Assembly: GCF_020073745.1 (NCBI RefSeq)
Contig: NZ_JAIRAU010000031.1
Location: forward strand, 124,001 to 188,000
Length of the DNA: 64,000 nt
Direction: 5' to 3'
Source of the DNA: Nannocystis pusilla
Lineage (GTDB): Bacteria; Myxococcota_A; Polyangia; Nannocystales; Nannocystaceae
Positions 1-9,605 of the stretch are shown piece after piece. Numbering within the stretch: the first letter of the stretch is position 1; the number at the start of each line of letters is the position of its first letter. Made by a program: the position numbers and the translations under genes. The notes beneath the pieces are model-generated. The model was given only the letters and a program-made list of their open reading frames with translations, made no database searches and had not been told where the DNA came from.

Positions 1-1
1 C

Positions 2-403
<402 letters not shown>

Positions 404-579
404 CGCGAGGCCACGCGGCGCCTCCGCAGCGAGCGCCCGAGACTGCCCGGCCCCGTGGCACGCGCCGGCGGGCGTCTGCGCCCGTCATCGTGGCCTTCGG
501 CACGCCCGCCATTTCATGCCACCGCGGGTGTCGACCGCCTCAACCTCCCGGGCGCGACACCCGGGTCATAATCGCCGGG

Positions 580-2514
580 ATGCATCGAGGCATCGCTCTC
601 CTGTCCTTCCTCGCGGCGCTGGAGCTCGGGTGTGCCCACCACGTTCGTCCCGCGCCGCAGCCGACGGCCGCGCCGCTCGAGTCGGTCCGGATGGGGCCGA
701 CGATGACGGTGCGCGACCTCCCGCCGCCCGTCTTTAAAGATCCCAAGCGGCAGGACAAGATCGCGGCCGCGCTGCCGAAGATCCACGACGTCGTCGCCAA
801 GGCGGTCGCCGCCGATCGGCTGGTCGGCCTGGCGATCGGCGTCGTCGTCGACGGCAAGCTGGTGCTCGGCGAGGGCTTCGGGAAGCTGGACAGCGAGGCC
901 GGCGGCGTCATCGACACGCACACCGCGTTCCGGATCGGCTCGATCACCAAGGTGTTCACGGGGATGACGGCGCTGCGGCTGTGGGAGGAGGGCAAGCTCG
1001 ACCTCGACGCCCCGGCCGCGGGCGTGCTGCCCGAGCTCAACAACCTCGTCTATCCCAGCGGCGACGCGCGCCCGCTGACGGTCCGCGACATCCTGACCCA
1101 CACGGCCGGCCTGCCGCGCGACCCCGACCTGCCGGTGCCCGCGCCCGCGGGCGGGTACACGCGCGACGACGTGATGCACGCGATCGACGGCCTGTCGCTG
1201 GTGCGCGCGCCGGGCGTCGGCAGCGAGTACTCGAACCTCGGCTTCGTGTTGCTCGGCCACATCATCGCCGCGACCACCGGCCAGCCGTTCGGCCTGGCGA
1301 TCCGCGAGGCCATCCTGCAGCCGCTCGGCATGAGCGAGACGGTGTGGGAGGCCGGCGACGTCGCGCCGGCGCAGCTCACGAGCGGCCACGTCGTCGTCGA
1401 CGGCACGCTCAAGGCCCTGAAGCCGCGGGCGCACAACGCCCTCAGCGCGGCCGGCGGGCTGTTCTCGACCGTCCACGACCTCGCGCGCTTCGTCGCGTTC
1501 CAGCTCGACGCCTGGCCGCCGCGCCCCGACGCCGACGGCGCTCCGCTGGCGCGCTCGACCCTGCGCGAGGCCCAGCGGCTGCGCGCGCATCGCAGCTTCC
1601 GCGCCCGCACCACCGCCGACGAGGCCGCGGACGGCGGCATCGAGGGCGGCGAGTCGGGCGTCGGCCTGCCGTGGAGCGTGTCGCACGGGTGCGAGCAGGC
1701 CTACGTCGTCGGCCACAACGGCGCGGTCGACGGCTTTCACGCGACCGTGCGCATGCTGCCGAACGCGGGCGTCGGCATCATCGTGCTCGGCAACGCCAGC
1801 TGGGCCAACACCGACCAGATCGCGGTCGACATCCAGCGCGTGCTCGACGGCGCCGGCGCGCTGTCCGGCCGCGCTCCGCAGCCGCTGCCCGAGCTCGGCG
1901 AGGCGGCCTCGCGCGTCGTCGACCTGTTCTCGCAGTGGGACGAGCCGACCTTCGCCAAGTGGGCCGCGCACGGGTGGAGCAACCCGGCCTCGGCCGCGGC
2001 GCTCGGCGCCAAGATGCGGTGGCTGCACGAGCGCCTCGGCGACTGCACCCTCGACAAGCTCAAGCGCCCGACCAGCGCGTGGTCCGGCGTGTTCGGCCTC
2101 AAGTGCGAGCTCGGCGAGGCCGAGCTCACCCTCGGCCTCACCAGCGCCCAGACGCCCAAGATCGACAGCATCGAGCTCGAGTGGCAGAAGGGTGAGCCCG
2201 CGACCGAGCTGCACGCCGCCGCCGTGGCCGCCGCGCCGCTGCTCACCGCCTTCGACCCGGCCGCGTTCGAGGCCCTGTTCTCGCCCGGCTTCGCCCGCAC
2301 CCGCCTCGAGCGCGCCCTCGCCGACGTGAAGTTCGAGCACGGCGTCTGCACGCTCGACAAGCCGCTCGAGGTCCGCGGGCCGCGCGAGGCCGTCTACGCG
2401 CTCAAGTGCGAGAAGGGCACCGCGAAGCTGGGCGTGACCCTCGACCGCGGCGCGCCGGCGCGGATCGTCGGCTTCAACGTCGCCTCGACCGGCGCGCTGC
2501 CGACCTGCCGCTGA
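580..2514 (+). CDS. Serine hydrolase of the beta-lactamase/PBP family, lipoprotein
   Basis: A 644-residue protein. Residues 1-18 form a short hydrophobic leader ending in a Cys (LELGC), suggesting a lipoprotein. The Pfam beta-lactamase fold follows, with all three catalytic motifs: SITK with nucleophile S121 and K124, YSN at 217-219 and HNG at 379-381. That predicts an active class C-like hydrolase (D-aminopeptidase, esterase or transpeptidase-like); the substrate cannot be told. Residues about 440-644 hold two similar domains of roughly 95 residues, each with an LF...F...G.CTLDK...LKCE...L pattern, apparently an internal duplication. The frame is open further upstream (from 184), but the leader places the start at 580. 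It ends 8 nt before the convergent gene at 2523. Confidence 0.85.
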   Translation: MHRGIALLSFLAALELGCAHHVRPAPQPTAAPLESVRMGPTMTVRDLPPPVFKDPKRQDKIAAALPKIHDVVAKAVAADRLVGLAIGVVVDGKLVLGEGFGKLDSEAGGVIDTHTAFRIGSITKVFTGMTALRLWEEGKLDLDAPAAGVLPELNNLVYPSGDARPLTVRDILTHTAGLPRDPDLPVPAPAGGYTRDDVMHAIDGLSLVRAPGVGSEYSNLGFVLLGHIIAATTGQPFGLAIREAILQPLGMSETVWEAGDVAPAQLTSGHVVVDGTLKALKPRAHNALSAAGGLFSTVHDLARFVAFQLDAWPPRPDADGAPLARSTLREAQRLRAHRSFRARTTADEAADGGIEGGESGVGLPWSVSHGCEQAYVVGHNGAVDGFHATVRMLPNAGVGIIVLGNASWANTDQIAVDIQRVLDGAGALSGRAPQPLPELGEAASRVVDLFSQWDEPTFAKWAAHGWSNPASAAALGAKMRWLHERLGDCTLDKLKRPTSAWSGVFGLKCELGEAELTLGLTSAQTPKIDSIELEWQKGEPATELHAAAVAAAPLLTAFDPAAFEALFSPGFARTRLERALADVKFEHGVCTLDKPLEVRGPREAVYALKCEKGTAKLGVTLDRGAPARIVGFNVASTGALPTCR

Positions 2515-2522
2515 CGACCGCC

Positions 2523-4889
2523 TCAGAAGCGGCCTTCGAGCGCCACCAGGAAGCGGTTCTCGGGCCGCGGGATGCGCTCGAGCGTGCTCGGGCGCTTGTC
2601 GAGCCAGAAGTACAGGTCGTAGCGGACCTGGATCATGAAGGTCTTCTTGAAGAGGTACGCGACGTCGAGGTAGTTCCACAGCGACTGCTCGAGCAATTCG
2701 TTGCTCGAGGTGTCCATCGACAGCCAGCGGATGCGGGCGCGGATCCGCAGCGGATCGATCGGCCGGGTGCTGATCGTCAGCCACGCCTGCGAGTCGCGGC
2801 GGTACTTGGTGCGCTCGCCCTGGACGACGTTGTTGTAGAGGTCGGGCGTGAGGCCGGGCAGGTCGGGGTCGACCTTGAGCGGGTCGCCGACGAAGCGCTG
2901 CTGGTAGCGCGGGACGATCCTGACCCGCTTGTGCGGCATGAACGCCAGCTGCACGTTGAACTTGAGCTGCTCGCCCTGGCAGCGCACCGGCTCGCCGTTG
3001 ACGTTGGTGTAGAGCAGGTGCTCGTCGCTGTAGGAATCGCCGTCGAGGTCGTCGCCGGAGACCAGGTCGGACACGCCGACGTCGCCGCCGTAGCAGTACT
3101 GGTAGCCGGTCTTGCGCATGTCCTTGTCGCGGTACTCGACCCACAGCGCCGGCAGCATCCAGCGGGTCACGAGGTAGTCGCCGCGCAGGTAGGCGTGGAT
3201 CCCCGGCGCCTTGGTCGAGGGCGACACCCAGGCGTTGACGTAGGTGCGGATGTTCGAGGCCTTGTTCGGCTTGCCGGTGTAGCGGATGCGGGCGCCGGCC
3301 TCGTCGCGGGCGCGCTGGCCCTCGTACACGTCCGGCGACGCCAGCGGGCGCGCGTACGGGTTGGCGAACTCCGTATCGTAGTAGCGGACGATCGTCTCGA
3401 TCTCGTGCCTGCCGAACGTCGCGGTGTGGCGGAGGATCGCCGCGAAGCCGCCGCCGCCCTTGCTGTCGCCCGGGTTGACGCCGGTGGCCCTGGCCATCGA
3501 GTCGAAGCTGCGCGTGACCTCGATGCCGAGGTCGGACCAGCGGTGGCCCCACGCGCCGTTGAGGCCGACGGCCCCGAACGGCCCGCCGAACGGCTGGCGC
3601 GCCCACTCCTGGAAGTCGTAGTCCTTGCCGCCGGTGAGCCACTTGATGGCGGTCCCGTAGCCGGTGGCGCCGATCCACGAGCGGCGGTTGAAGAAGTAGC
3701 TGACGTTGCCGCCGCTCGTGACCTCGCGGAACATCCGCGGCAGGGTCTGGTAGCTGAACTCGGACGTCGGCGCGAACGGGTCGGGCTGGCGCTTGTAGAT
3801 CGCCGGGGCGTCGCAGCGCGGATCGTCGCTGCGCGGGTCGTCGCAGATCGCCGGGTCGTACAGCTTGTACTGATAGACGCTGCGCGCCTGCACGCTGGTC
3901 CACGCGTAGGCCTGCATCCAGCCGACCGGCAGCTCGAGCTTCTTGATGCCGGCGGCGATGCCCTGCAGCGTCTCCTGCCAGCGGAAGTCGGGGGTGACGT
4001 AGGTGCTGCCGAGGTCGCCGTCGCACGGCGAACTGGCCAGCTCACCGGCCGACTCCTTGCAAAGCCGGGTCAGGCGGACCGGGCGCGGATAGATCGTGTT
4101 GTCGCGGTAGATCCCGTTCGGGGTGTAATTGCGGGTGTTGTCGAAGGTCAGGCGCTGGCCGAAGCCGATGCGATACGTGCCGAGCAGGACGTTGTAATTG
4201 TCGTCCTCCCATTGCACGTAGACCTTGGGCAGGTAGCCGCGCGGGCGCGGCTGCTCGGCCGACAGCGCGTCGCGGTTGGGGTCGTAGCGGACGTCGTCGA
4301 CGCGGCTGCGCGTGAGCACGCCGGCGACGCCGAGCCGGAGGTGGCGCAGGGTCTGGACCTGCCCGTCGAGGACCATGGCCGGCAGGCGGCGGTCGGGCGG
4401 CGACCAGGCGGTGCGCAGGCGCACCTTGCCGGAGGTCGCGGAGTAGCGGCGGTTGGGCTCGACGATGTAGATGAACGCGGCGATCGCCTCGAGCTGGTCG
4501 CGGTCGAGCACGCCGGCCAGCACCAGCGCGGCCGGGTCGTAGATGAAGCCGGCCTCCTGGCGGTAGCGGATGATGCCGTCGACCTGCTTGTAGGTCAGGT
4601 TCGGCAGCGTGAACAGCTCCTCGCGCGAGGCGCTGTTGAGGTTGACGCCGCGGCGCAGCAGCTCGACCAGGGTGTCGAAGGTCTCGCCGGAGATGTCGCC
4701 GGCGGTGCTGAGCTCGAGCAGGTCGTCCTCGTCGTCGACGTCGACGAAGGTCTCGTAGGGGGCCGCTCCGGCGCGGGCGGGCGCCAGCGCGGCGCCGAGC
4801 CCGAGGGCGAGCGAGACGGCGATCGCTCCGCGGCCGCGGGGGCGGCGCGAGGCGCAGGGTGCTGGCCGCGAGGACATGAGAGGGATCAT
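2523..4889 (-). CDS. Helix-hairpin-helix protein with beta-barrel-like C-terminal region, secreted
   Basis: A 788-residue protein with an export signal (Arg-rich start, then a hydrophobic Ala/Leu run at about 21-42). Residues 82-140 are a ComEA/GspK-type helix-hairpin-helix region (VNLNSASREEL, LPNLTYKQVDGIIRYR), a fold that usually binds DNA without sequence preference. The remaining 600 residues are rich in alternating aromatic/polar strands (YVQWEDDNYNVLLGTYRIGF, VRYDLYFWLDKRPS) and end in Phe, as outer-membrane barrels do. The start is either 4889 or the second Met at 4877; neither has a clear ribosome site. It is the last gene of the minus-strand run with the two lamin-tail and two thermonuclease genes, 35 nt below the nuclease. 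DNA binding or passage at the outer membrane is an inference. Confidence 0.72.
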   Translation of the reverse strand: MIPLMSSRPAPCASRRPRGRGAIAVSLALGLGAALAPARAGAAPYETFVDVDDEDDLLELSTAGDISGETFDTLVELLRRGVNLNSASREELFTLPNLTYKQVDGIIRYRQEAGFIYDPAALVLAGVLDRDQLEAIAAFIYIVEPNRRYSATSGKVRLRTAWSPPDRRLPAMVLDGQVQTLRHLRLGVAGVLTRSRVDDVRYDPNRDALSAEQPRPRGYLPKVYVQWEDDNYNVLLGTYRIGFGQRLTFDNTRNYTPNGIYRDNTIYPRPVRLTRLCKESAGELASSPCDGDLGSTYVTPDFRWQETLQGIAAGIKKLELPVGWMQAYAWTSVQARSVYQYKLYDPAICDDPRSDDPRCDAPAIYKRQPDPFAPTSEFSYQTLPRMFREVTSGGNVSYFFNRRSWIGATGYGTAIKWLTGGKDYDFQEWARQPFGGPFGAVGLNGAWGHRWSDLGIEVTRSFDSMARATGVNPGDSKGGGGFAAILRHTATFGRHEIETIVRYYDTEFANPYARPLASPDVYEGQRARDEAGARIRYTGKPNKASNIRTYVNAWVSPSTKAPGIHAYLRGDYLVTRWMLPALWVEYRDKDMRKTGYQYCYGGDVGVSDLVSGDDLDGDSYSDEHLLYTNVNGEPVRCQGEQLKFNVQLAFMPHKRVRIVPRYQQRFVGDPLKVDPDLPGLTPDLYNNVVQGERTKYRRDSQAWLTISTRPIDPLRIRARIRWLSMDTSSNELLEQSLWNYLDVAYLFKKTFMIQVRYDLYFWLDKRPSTLERIPRPENRFLVALEGRF

Positions 4890-4924
4890 CGACCGGAAGC
4901 TGGAAAAGCGGAGGCTGCAGCGGA

Positions 4925-5449
4925 TCAGCAGACGTCGCCGCACATGCCCCACAGGCCGGCCTTCTGCTCCTGCGCCGACATCTGCATGGCCTTGAACTCG
5001 TCGGCCCGATCCTCGCCGTTGGGCGGGATGTCGAGCACGCACCCGTAGCCGCGGGCGACCAGCAGCGAGTTGAGCTCGCCGTCCGGCACCTCGACGTAGG
5101 CGAGCAGGCGCTCGTAGGCGTCGGTGCACTCGACGTCGTAGGTGAGCGTGACCTCCTGGCCGAGCACGTACTCGGCGTTGAACTCGCGCGCCTGCTGCCC
5201 GAAGCACTCGTTCTTGCCGTTGGTGATCTCGGGCGTGTCGACCATGAGGTAGCGGACCTTCTCGCCGCCGGCGAGGACGATGGTGTCGCCGTCGATCACC
5301 TTGTCGACGACGGCCCGGGTCGGACCGCACTTCGACAGCTCGGGCTCCTCGCCGTCGTCGTCGGTGCCGGCCGCGGGCTCGGTGGCCTCGCAGGCGCCTG
5401 TCCCGAAGGCCAGAGTGAGGATGAACGCGAGCCGGTGCTTCAGGGGCAT
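4925..5449 (-). CDS. Thermonuclease (SNase-like) lipoprotein 1
   Basis: A 174-residue protein with a lipoprotein-like leader (Cys20, FGTGAC). The rest is a staphylococcal-nuclease fold: DGDTI at 53-57, R66 in the VRYL segment, D71 and E74 in VDTPE, and R114 in YERLLAY. These match the catalytic R35/D40/E43/R87 set of the family, so the enzyme should be an active Ca-dependent nuclease cutting DNA or RNA outside the cytoplasm. The acidic linker at 29-38 would hold it off the membrane. Its ATG overlaps the end of the lamin-tail gene by 10 nt: the NPACP codons and stop of that gene contain the start. The same junction occurs in the second pair upstream. Confidence 0.9.
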   Translation of the reverse strand: MPLKHRLAFILTLAFGTGACEATEPAAGTDDDGEEPELSKCGPTRAVVDKVIDGDTIVLAGGEKVRYLMVDTPEITNGKNECFGQQAREFNAEYVLGQEVTLTYDVECTDAYERLLAYVEVPDGELNSLLVARGYGCVLDIPPNGEDRADEFKAMQMSAQEQKAGLWGMCGDVC

Positions 5450-8316
5450 GCGGGGTTCTCCTGCTTCGGGGTGCCGGGGCCGACGGCGTCGCACCAGGGC
5501 GCGGCGTCGGCCGAGTCGTTGAGCGCGGGGTTCGAGGTCCCGGGGTCGAGCTGGGCGGCGATGTCCTCGCCCTGGCTGGTCGCCCACTGCACGGCGTCGA
5601 GCAGCAGGTCGCCGACCGACAGCGAGATCGCGCCGGCCGAGTTGGCGAGCGAGAAGCTGAAGGTCGCGTCGACCGCCGGGAGGCCGCCGTTGACCGCGGG
5701 GTCGGCCTTGCGAGCGATGAGCGCCCGCTGGCCGGCGGTCACGGCGATGCAGTCGGTGCCGCCGAAGACCTTGCCCGCGGCCAGCTCGGCCGGGGTCGGG
5801 GCGAACTTCGACAGCGCCTTGACGTTGTTGAGGTCGACGTCGGCGTTGGCCAGCACCTCGAACCACTCGCGGTCGGTCTCCGTGCCCGACGGGTTGGCGA
5901 GGAACTCGCTGATGACGATGTCGCCGACCCCCGGCGAGTGCTTCTCGCGCATCGCGTTGAGGGTGGTGTCGAAGCACGGGTCGGCGAATCCGCCGCCGCA
6001 CGCGGCGTTGGCGGCCCCGGGCGAGCCGCTGTCCGTCGCGTTGTAGAGCGCCGCGGCGAAGCAGGCGTTGGCGGGGTCGTCGTTGACGGCGACGTCGAGC
6101 GCGCCGGGGGTGATGTGCGTCGCCGACAGCTGGGTCGACTTGCCGTCGCTCGTCGCGGCGTAGGCGACGTGGTCGAGCTCGACGCCGCCGTGGCCGACGA
6201 ACAGGCCGGCGTTCGAGTTGTTGAGGCTCAGCTTCGTCACGAAGCGCGGCGCCGGCAGGCCGCCGTTGACCGCCGCGTCGCCGGAGCGGGCGATCAGCAC
6301 GAAATCGCCGGCCTTGACCTCGAGGCAGTCGCCCGCGGCCGGGACGGTGTCGCCGACGGTGTACGGGTCCCACACCTTGCCGAGCTCGAGGCCGTTGAGG
6401 TCGAAGTCGGCGTCGGCGAACAGCTCGAACCACTCGCCGGCCGTGTCGCCGACCTGCGACGGGTTGGCCATCCACTCGGTGATGAGCAGCTCGCCGGCCG
6501 CGGGCGGGTCGATGTCGCGCGGCATCATCGTGTCCGGATCGGTGCACTGGCCGGACGGCGGCGGGCCGCCGCACACCGTGTTGTCGGCGCCCGGGGTGCC
6601 GAGGTCGGCGTTGAACGGCGCGTACGGCACGGTCGCGTCGCAGCGGGCCTCGGGCGGGTCGTTGAGCGCCGGGTCGAGCGACACCATGAACGCATCGATC
6701 ACCGCGGGGTCGACCTGGCGGGCCACGCCGTCCTTCGGCGAGTCGTACGGCATGCTGTCGAGCTCGACGTCGCCGACGCCGATCCACAGGTTGCCGCTGC
6801 TGTTGCTGAGCCCGAGGCCGGTGTAGGTGGCCGCGGGCGCCAGCATCTCGCCGGTGGCGCCGTCGCGCGCGAGCAGGACCAGGCCGGGGCCGACGCTGAG
6901 GCACTGGCCGCCGCCGAAGGTGAAGTCGATGTCGGTGGCCGACTTGCCGAGCTGCAGGCCGTTGAGGTCGAAGCTGACCGGGGTGAAGAACTCGAGCCAC
7001 TCGCCGGCCGGCTCGCCGAGGCCGGTCGAGGGGTTGGCGTGGACCTCGGTGATGAAGATGTCCCCGGGGACAGGCGACAGGGCCTCGCGGACCTGGCCGC
7101 CGTCGTCGCACGGGTTGGCCAGGCAGACCGGGTTGGGCAGCCCCGGGGTGCCGAGGTCGCCCTCGGCGAACGGCTCGTAGGCGAGGCAGAAGTTGGCCGG
7201 GTCGTCGTTGCCGGCGACGGAGGTCGCGCCGGGGTCGAGGCTCCAGGCGACGCCGTCCTTCGGCCTCGGGTAGTGGATCTCGTCGAGGATCGTCCCGGCC
7301 CAGGCGATGAACACGCCGGGGCTCGGGTTCGACTCGCTGGCGCTGTCGTTGAGCGTCAGCTTGATGACGAAGTCGGTCTCGTCCCACTGCTTCTGCGAGA
7401 ACAGCACGGTGTCGCCGGTCTTGACCGACAGGCACTCGGGCTGCTGGACCACCTGCGCGCTCTCGGGGTCGGCGGCGAACTTGGTGGTGTTGCCGCCGTA
7501 CTGCAGGCAGTTGAGGTCGAACTCGCCGTCGGTGACCTGCAGCTCGAACCACTCGCCGACGCTCATGGTCGACAGGCCGGCGTTGGCCATGACCTCGGTG
7601 ATCACCAGCTGGCCCGGCTGCGGCGCCACGGCGTCGCGCAGGAGCGGCCCGACGTAGCACTGGCCGCAGTTCTCCGGCGCCGGCAGCGGGCAGGAGGGGT
7701 TGGCCTGGCGCGGCGAGCCGTACTCGCTGGTGAAGTAGGGCTCGCCGTCGGTCGGCGAGGTGCACCACCTCGACAGGTCGTCGTTCTCGGTGGTGTCGGG
7801 GTCGAGGTCGCCGTCGAGGATCGTGCTGACGCCGTCCTTGATCTTGGTGGCGTCGTAGAGGACCTCGTCGACGACCACGCCGCCGCACTTGACGGTGATC
7901 ATGCCGGAGGTGTTGGACATCGACCCGAGGTCGCTGCCGTAGCCGTAGTCGATGTACTCCGGGCGGGTCTCGTCGGTGACGGCGCCGAAGGTCATGTAGG
8001 CGCCCGGCGGGATCTCGAGGTCGGTCTGGATCAGGTGGCCGTCGGCGTCGGTGCCGTCGGCCTTGCTGTTGACGAGGCCGACGCCGTTGAGGCTGACCGG
8101 CGTGGTGCCGGGGTTGTAGACCTCGAACCACTCGATGCCGTCGGCGTCGCTGCCCTTGGGGTCGGGCATGTACTCGGTGATCACGAGCTCGCCGCCGGCG
8201 AGCCCGGCGACGCAGCTGCCGGCCCCCTCGGTGCCGCCGGAGCTGTTGTCGCCGCAGGCCGGCAGCGGGGCGATGGAGACGACGAGGGCGAGGCGGGCGA
8301 GCGTGCGGCGGTTCAT
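5440..8316 (-). CDS. Lamin-tail-domain repeat lipoprotein (five LTD units)
   Basis: A 958-residue protein with lipoprotein signal (LPAC, Cys21) and then five lamin-tail domain units of about 190 residues. Each opens with a motif such as LVITEYMPDP, LVITEVMAN, IFITEVHANP, LLITEWMANP or IVISEFLANP, followed by EWFE(V/L) and FDLNGL. Each ends in a Cys-containing GxPGxxNP.C boundary. Bacterial LTD domains commonly accompany secreted nucleases and phosphoesterases and are thought to mediate nucleic-acid or surface binding. The gene lies 31 nt downstream of nuclease 2 and overlaps nuclease 1 by 10 nt, so translational coupling is likely. No catalytic domain is seen, which suggests a scaffold or substrate-capture role. 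Confidence 0.85.
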   Translation of the reverse strand: MNRRTLARLALVVSIAPLPACGDNSSGGTEGAGSCVAGLAGGELVITEYMPDPKGSDADGIEWFEVYNPGTTPVSLNGVGLVNSKADGTDADGHLIQTDLEIPPGAYMTFGAVTDETRPEYIDYGYGSDLGSMSNTSGMITVKCGGVVVDEVLYDATKIKDGVSTILDGDLDPDTTENDDLSRWCTSPTDGEPYFTSEYGSPRQANPSCPLPAPENCGQCYVGPLLRDAVAPQPGQLVITEVMANAGLSTMSVGEWFELQVTDGEFDLNCLQYGGNTTKFAADPESAQVVQQPECLSVKTGDTVLFSQKQWDETDFVIKLTLNDSASESNPSPGVFIAWAGTILDEIHYPRPKDGVAWSLDPGATSVAGNDDPANFCLAYEPFAEGDLGTPGLPNPVCLANPCDDGGQVREALSPVPGDIFITEVHANPSTGLGEPAGEWLEFFTPVSFDLNGLQLGKSATDIDFTFGGGQCLSVGPGLVLLARDGATGEMLAPAATYTGLGLSNSSGNLWIGVGDVELDSMPYDSPKDGVARQVDPAVIDAFMVSLDPALNDPPEARCDATVPYAPFNADLGTPGADNTVCGGPPPSGQCTDPDTMMPRDIDPPAAGELLITEWMANPSQVGDTAGEWFELFADADFDLNGLELGKVWDPYTVGDTVPAAGDCLEVKAGDFVLIARSGDAAVNGGLPAPRFVTKLSLNNSNAGLFVGHGGVELDHVAYAATSDGKSTQLSATHITPGALDVAVNDDPANACFAAALYNATDSGSPGAANAACGGGFADPCFDTTLNAMREKHSPGVGDIVISEFLANPSGTETDREWFEVLANADVDLNNVKALSKFAPTPAELAAGKVFGGTDCIAVTAGQRALIARKADPAVNGGLPAVDATFSFSLANSAGAISLSVGDLLLDAVQWATSQGEDIAAQLDPGTSNPALNDSADAAPWCDAVGPGTPKQENPACP
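7059..7072. repeat. 14-bp perfect palindrome inside the LTD gene
   Basis: TGTCCCCGGGGACA is self-complementary over 14 bases and lies within the coding sequence of the five-unit lamin-tail lipoprotein, in frame with no disruption. It carries the TGTCC/GGACA arms of the dispersed repeat family found throughout the window. Confidence 0.5.
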
Positions 8317-8347
8317 GGTCGGATCTCGGTCTCGCCCGGGCGGGCGA

Positions 8348-9604
8348 TCAATGGGCGGCGCCGGGCGGCGCCGGGCTGTCGTTGCGGCCCTCGCGCTCCG
8401 CGGCCTCGACCGCGCGGGCGTCGGCGTCGCTCGCGTCGGCCGCGTCGGTGTCGAGCGTGTCCGCGGGGGCCTGCCCCTCGGGCTCTGTCGCTTCGGGCAT
8501 GTCCGGAGAGACAGCCTCCTCGGAGGCGGCGTCTTCGGCCGGGGCCGGCGGCTCGAGGTCGCGCTGGATCTGCCCCGGCAGGGTGACGACGATCTGCAGC
8601 TCGTCCTGCTTCTTGTACTTGTTGTAGTACTTGGTGACGACGCCGTGGGCGCGGACGAACTCGCCCTTGGCCTCGAGCGCGCCGGAGCGGGCCAGCACGT
8701 CCTTGTCGAAGAAGATCAGCGGCAGGCTGCCGGTGCGGCGGCGGCTGAGCAGGACCTTGGTCGGGCCGGCGGTCTCGCGGATGTCGCCGACGGCGCCGAG
8801 GACCACGACCTCGCGGCCGACCTTGCCCTGCAGGCGATCGAGCGCGTCCCAGTGGGTCAGGACGATCCAGTTGCTGTGGTCGGCGGCCTCGATCTCGAAC
8901 GCCTGGATGAAGTCGCCGCGGCGGTTCCACCACTCGAGGCGGCGGTCGTAGTCGGTGTAGTGCTGCTTGGCCGGGTCCCAGATCCCGCGCTTGGCCGCGC
9001 GCGCCTCCTCCTGGGCCGCGACGAACTCCTTGTGGAAGCGGCGCGAGTAGCCGTACTTGCTGAAGTACGGGCTCATGCCGGCGCGCACGCACTCGACGTT
9101 GTAGTTGTAGGTCTTGCCGTCCTTCTCGACGAACACGTACGCGAGGTAGCGGTTGTAGAAGTCGCGGATCTCCTTGGGGTGATCGCGCTCGAGGCGGACG
9201 GTGCGGACGTCCTGGAAGAAGGCCTCCGCGAACTTCTTGGCCTCCTCGCCGAGCGGCGTCGGGATCTTGACCGGGCTCTTCGTCTTGGCCTGGGCCTCGG
9301 CGAGGTAGCGCTCCCAGCCCTTGTCGAACTCCATGTACTCGGACTTGCGCTTGAAGGTCTCCTCGGTGTCGAGGCCGAGCAGGCGCATGCTGGCGTCGAG
9401 GCCGGCGACGCGGATCGTGTCGCCGTCGGTGACCTTCAACAGCGGGAACTCGCCGATGACGAGCGCGGCCTCGTTGCCCCTGGCCAGGCTGGCGACCACC
9501 GTGGTGCGGTCGAAGCGGTGGACGACCGGGTTGCACGCCGGCGCGAGCACGGCCGCCGCCGCGACGGCCAGCGCGTGTCCGATGGACCATGTCCTCAGGG
9601 ACAT
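8348..9604 (-). CDS. Thermonuclease (SNase-like) lipoprotein 2, long form
   Basis: A 418-residue protein with lipoprotein leader (LAPAC, Cys24). The SNase fold covers about residues 52-200: DGDTI at 60-64, R74 in MRLLGLD, D79/E81-E82 and R152 in YNRYLAYVF, so the catalytic residues appear intact. Compared with nuclease 1 it has a 60-residue insertion rich in Lys/Glu between the two halves of the active site. After the SNase fold, about residues 230-350 form a second region that resembles an OB-type strand set (IVLTHWDALDRLQGKVGREV). The tail is an acidic, Ala-rich disordered stretch. It pairs with the upstream LTD lipoprotein through a 10-nt overlap. A duplication and divergence of one LTD-SNase pair is the simplest reading. 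Confidence 0.85.
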   Translation of the reverse strand: MSLRTWSIGHALAVAAAAVLAPACNPVVHRFDRTTVVASLARGNEAALVIGEFPLLKVTDGDTIRVAGLDASMRLLGLDTEETFKRKSEYMEFDKGWERYLAEAQAKTKSPVKIPTPLGEEAKKFAEAFFQDVRTVRLERDHPKEIRDFYNRYLAYVFVEKDGKTYNYNVECVRAGMSPYFSKYGYSRRFHKEFVAAQEEARAAKRGIWDPAKQHYTDYDRRLEWWNRRGDFIQAFEIEAADHSNWIVLTHWDALDRLQGKVGREVVVLGAVGDIRETAGPTKVLLSRRRTGSLPLIFFDKDVLARSGALEAKGEFVRAHGVVTKYYNKYKKQDELQIVVTLPGQIQRDLEPPAPAEDAASEEAVSPDMPEATEPEGQAPADTLDTDAADASDADARAVEAAEREGRNDSPAPPGAAH

Positions 9605-9605
9605 G
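9588..9605. repeat. Perfect inverted repeat at the LTD2/nuclease-2 junction
   Basis: Arms CATGTCC and GGACATG (9588-9594 and 9599-9605) flank the loop TCAG. The repeat contains the stop codon of the lamin-tail gene and the start codon of nuclease 2 on the minus strand, so an RNA hairpin would cover the start site. It belongs to the dispersed family. Confidence 0.6.

Noticed and set aside
2406..5048. Long open frame on the plus strand (880 codons) opposite the helix-hairpin-helix and nuclease genes
   Set aside because: It is a shadow of high-GC codon bias: composition is Val/Ala/Arg/Asp-rich, there is no leader or family motif, and the minus-strand genes are clearly real.
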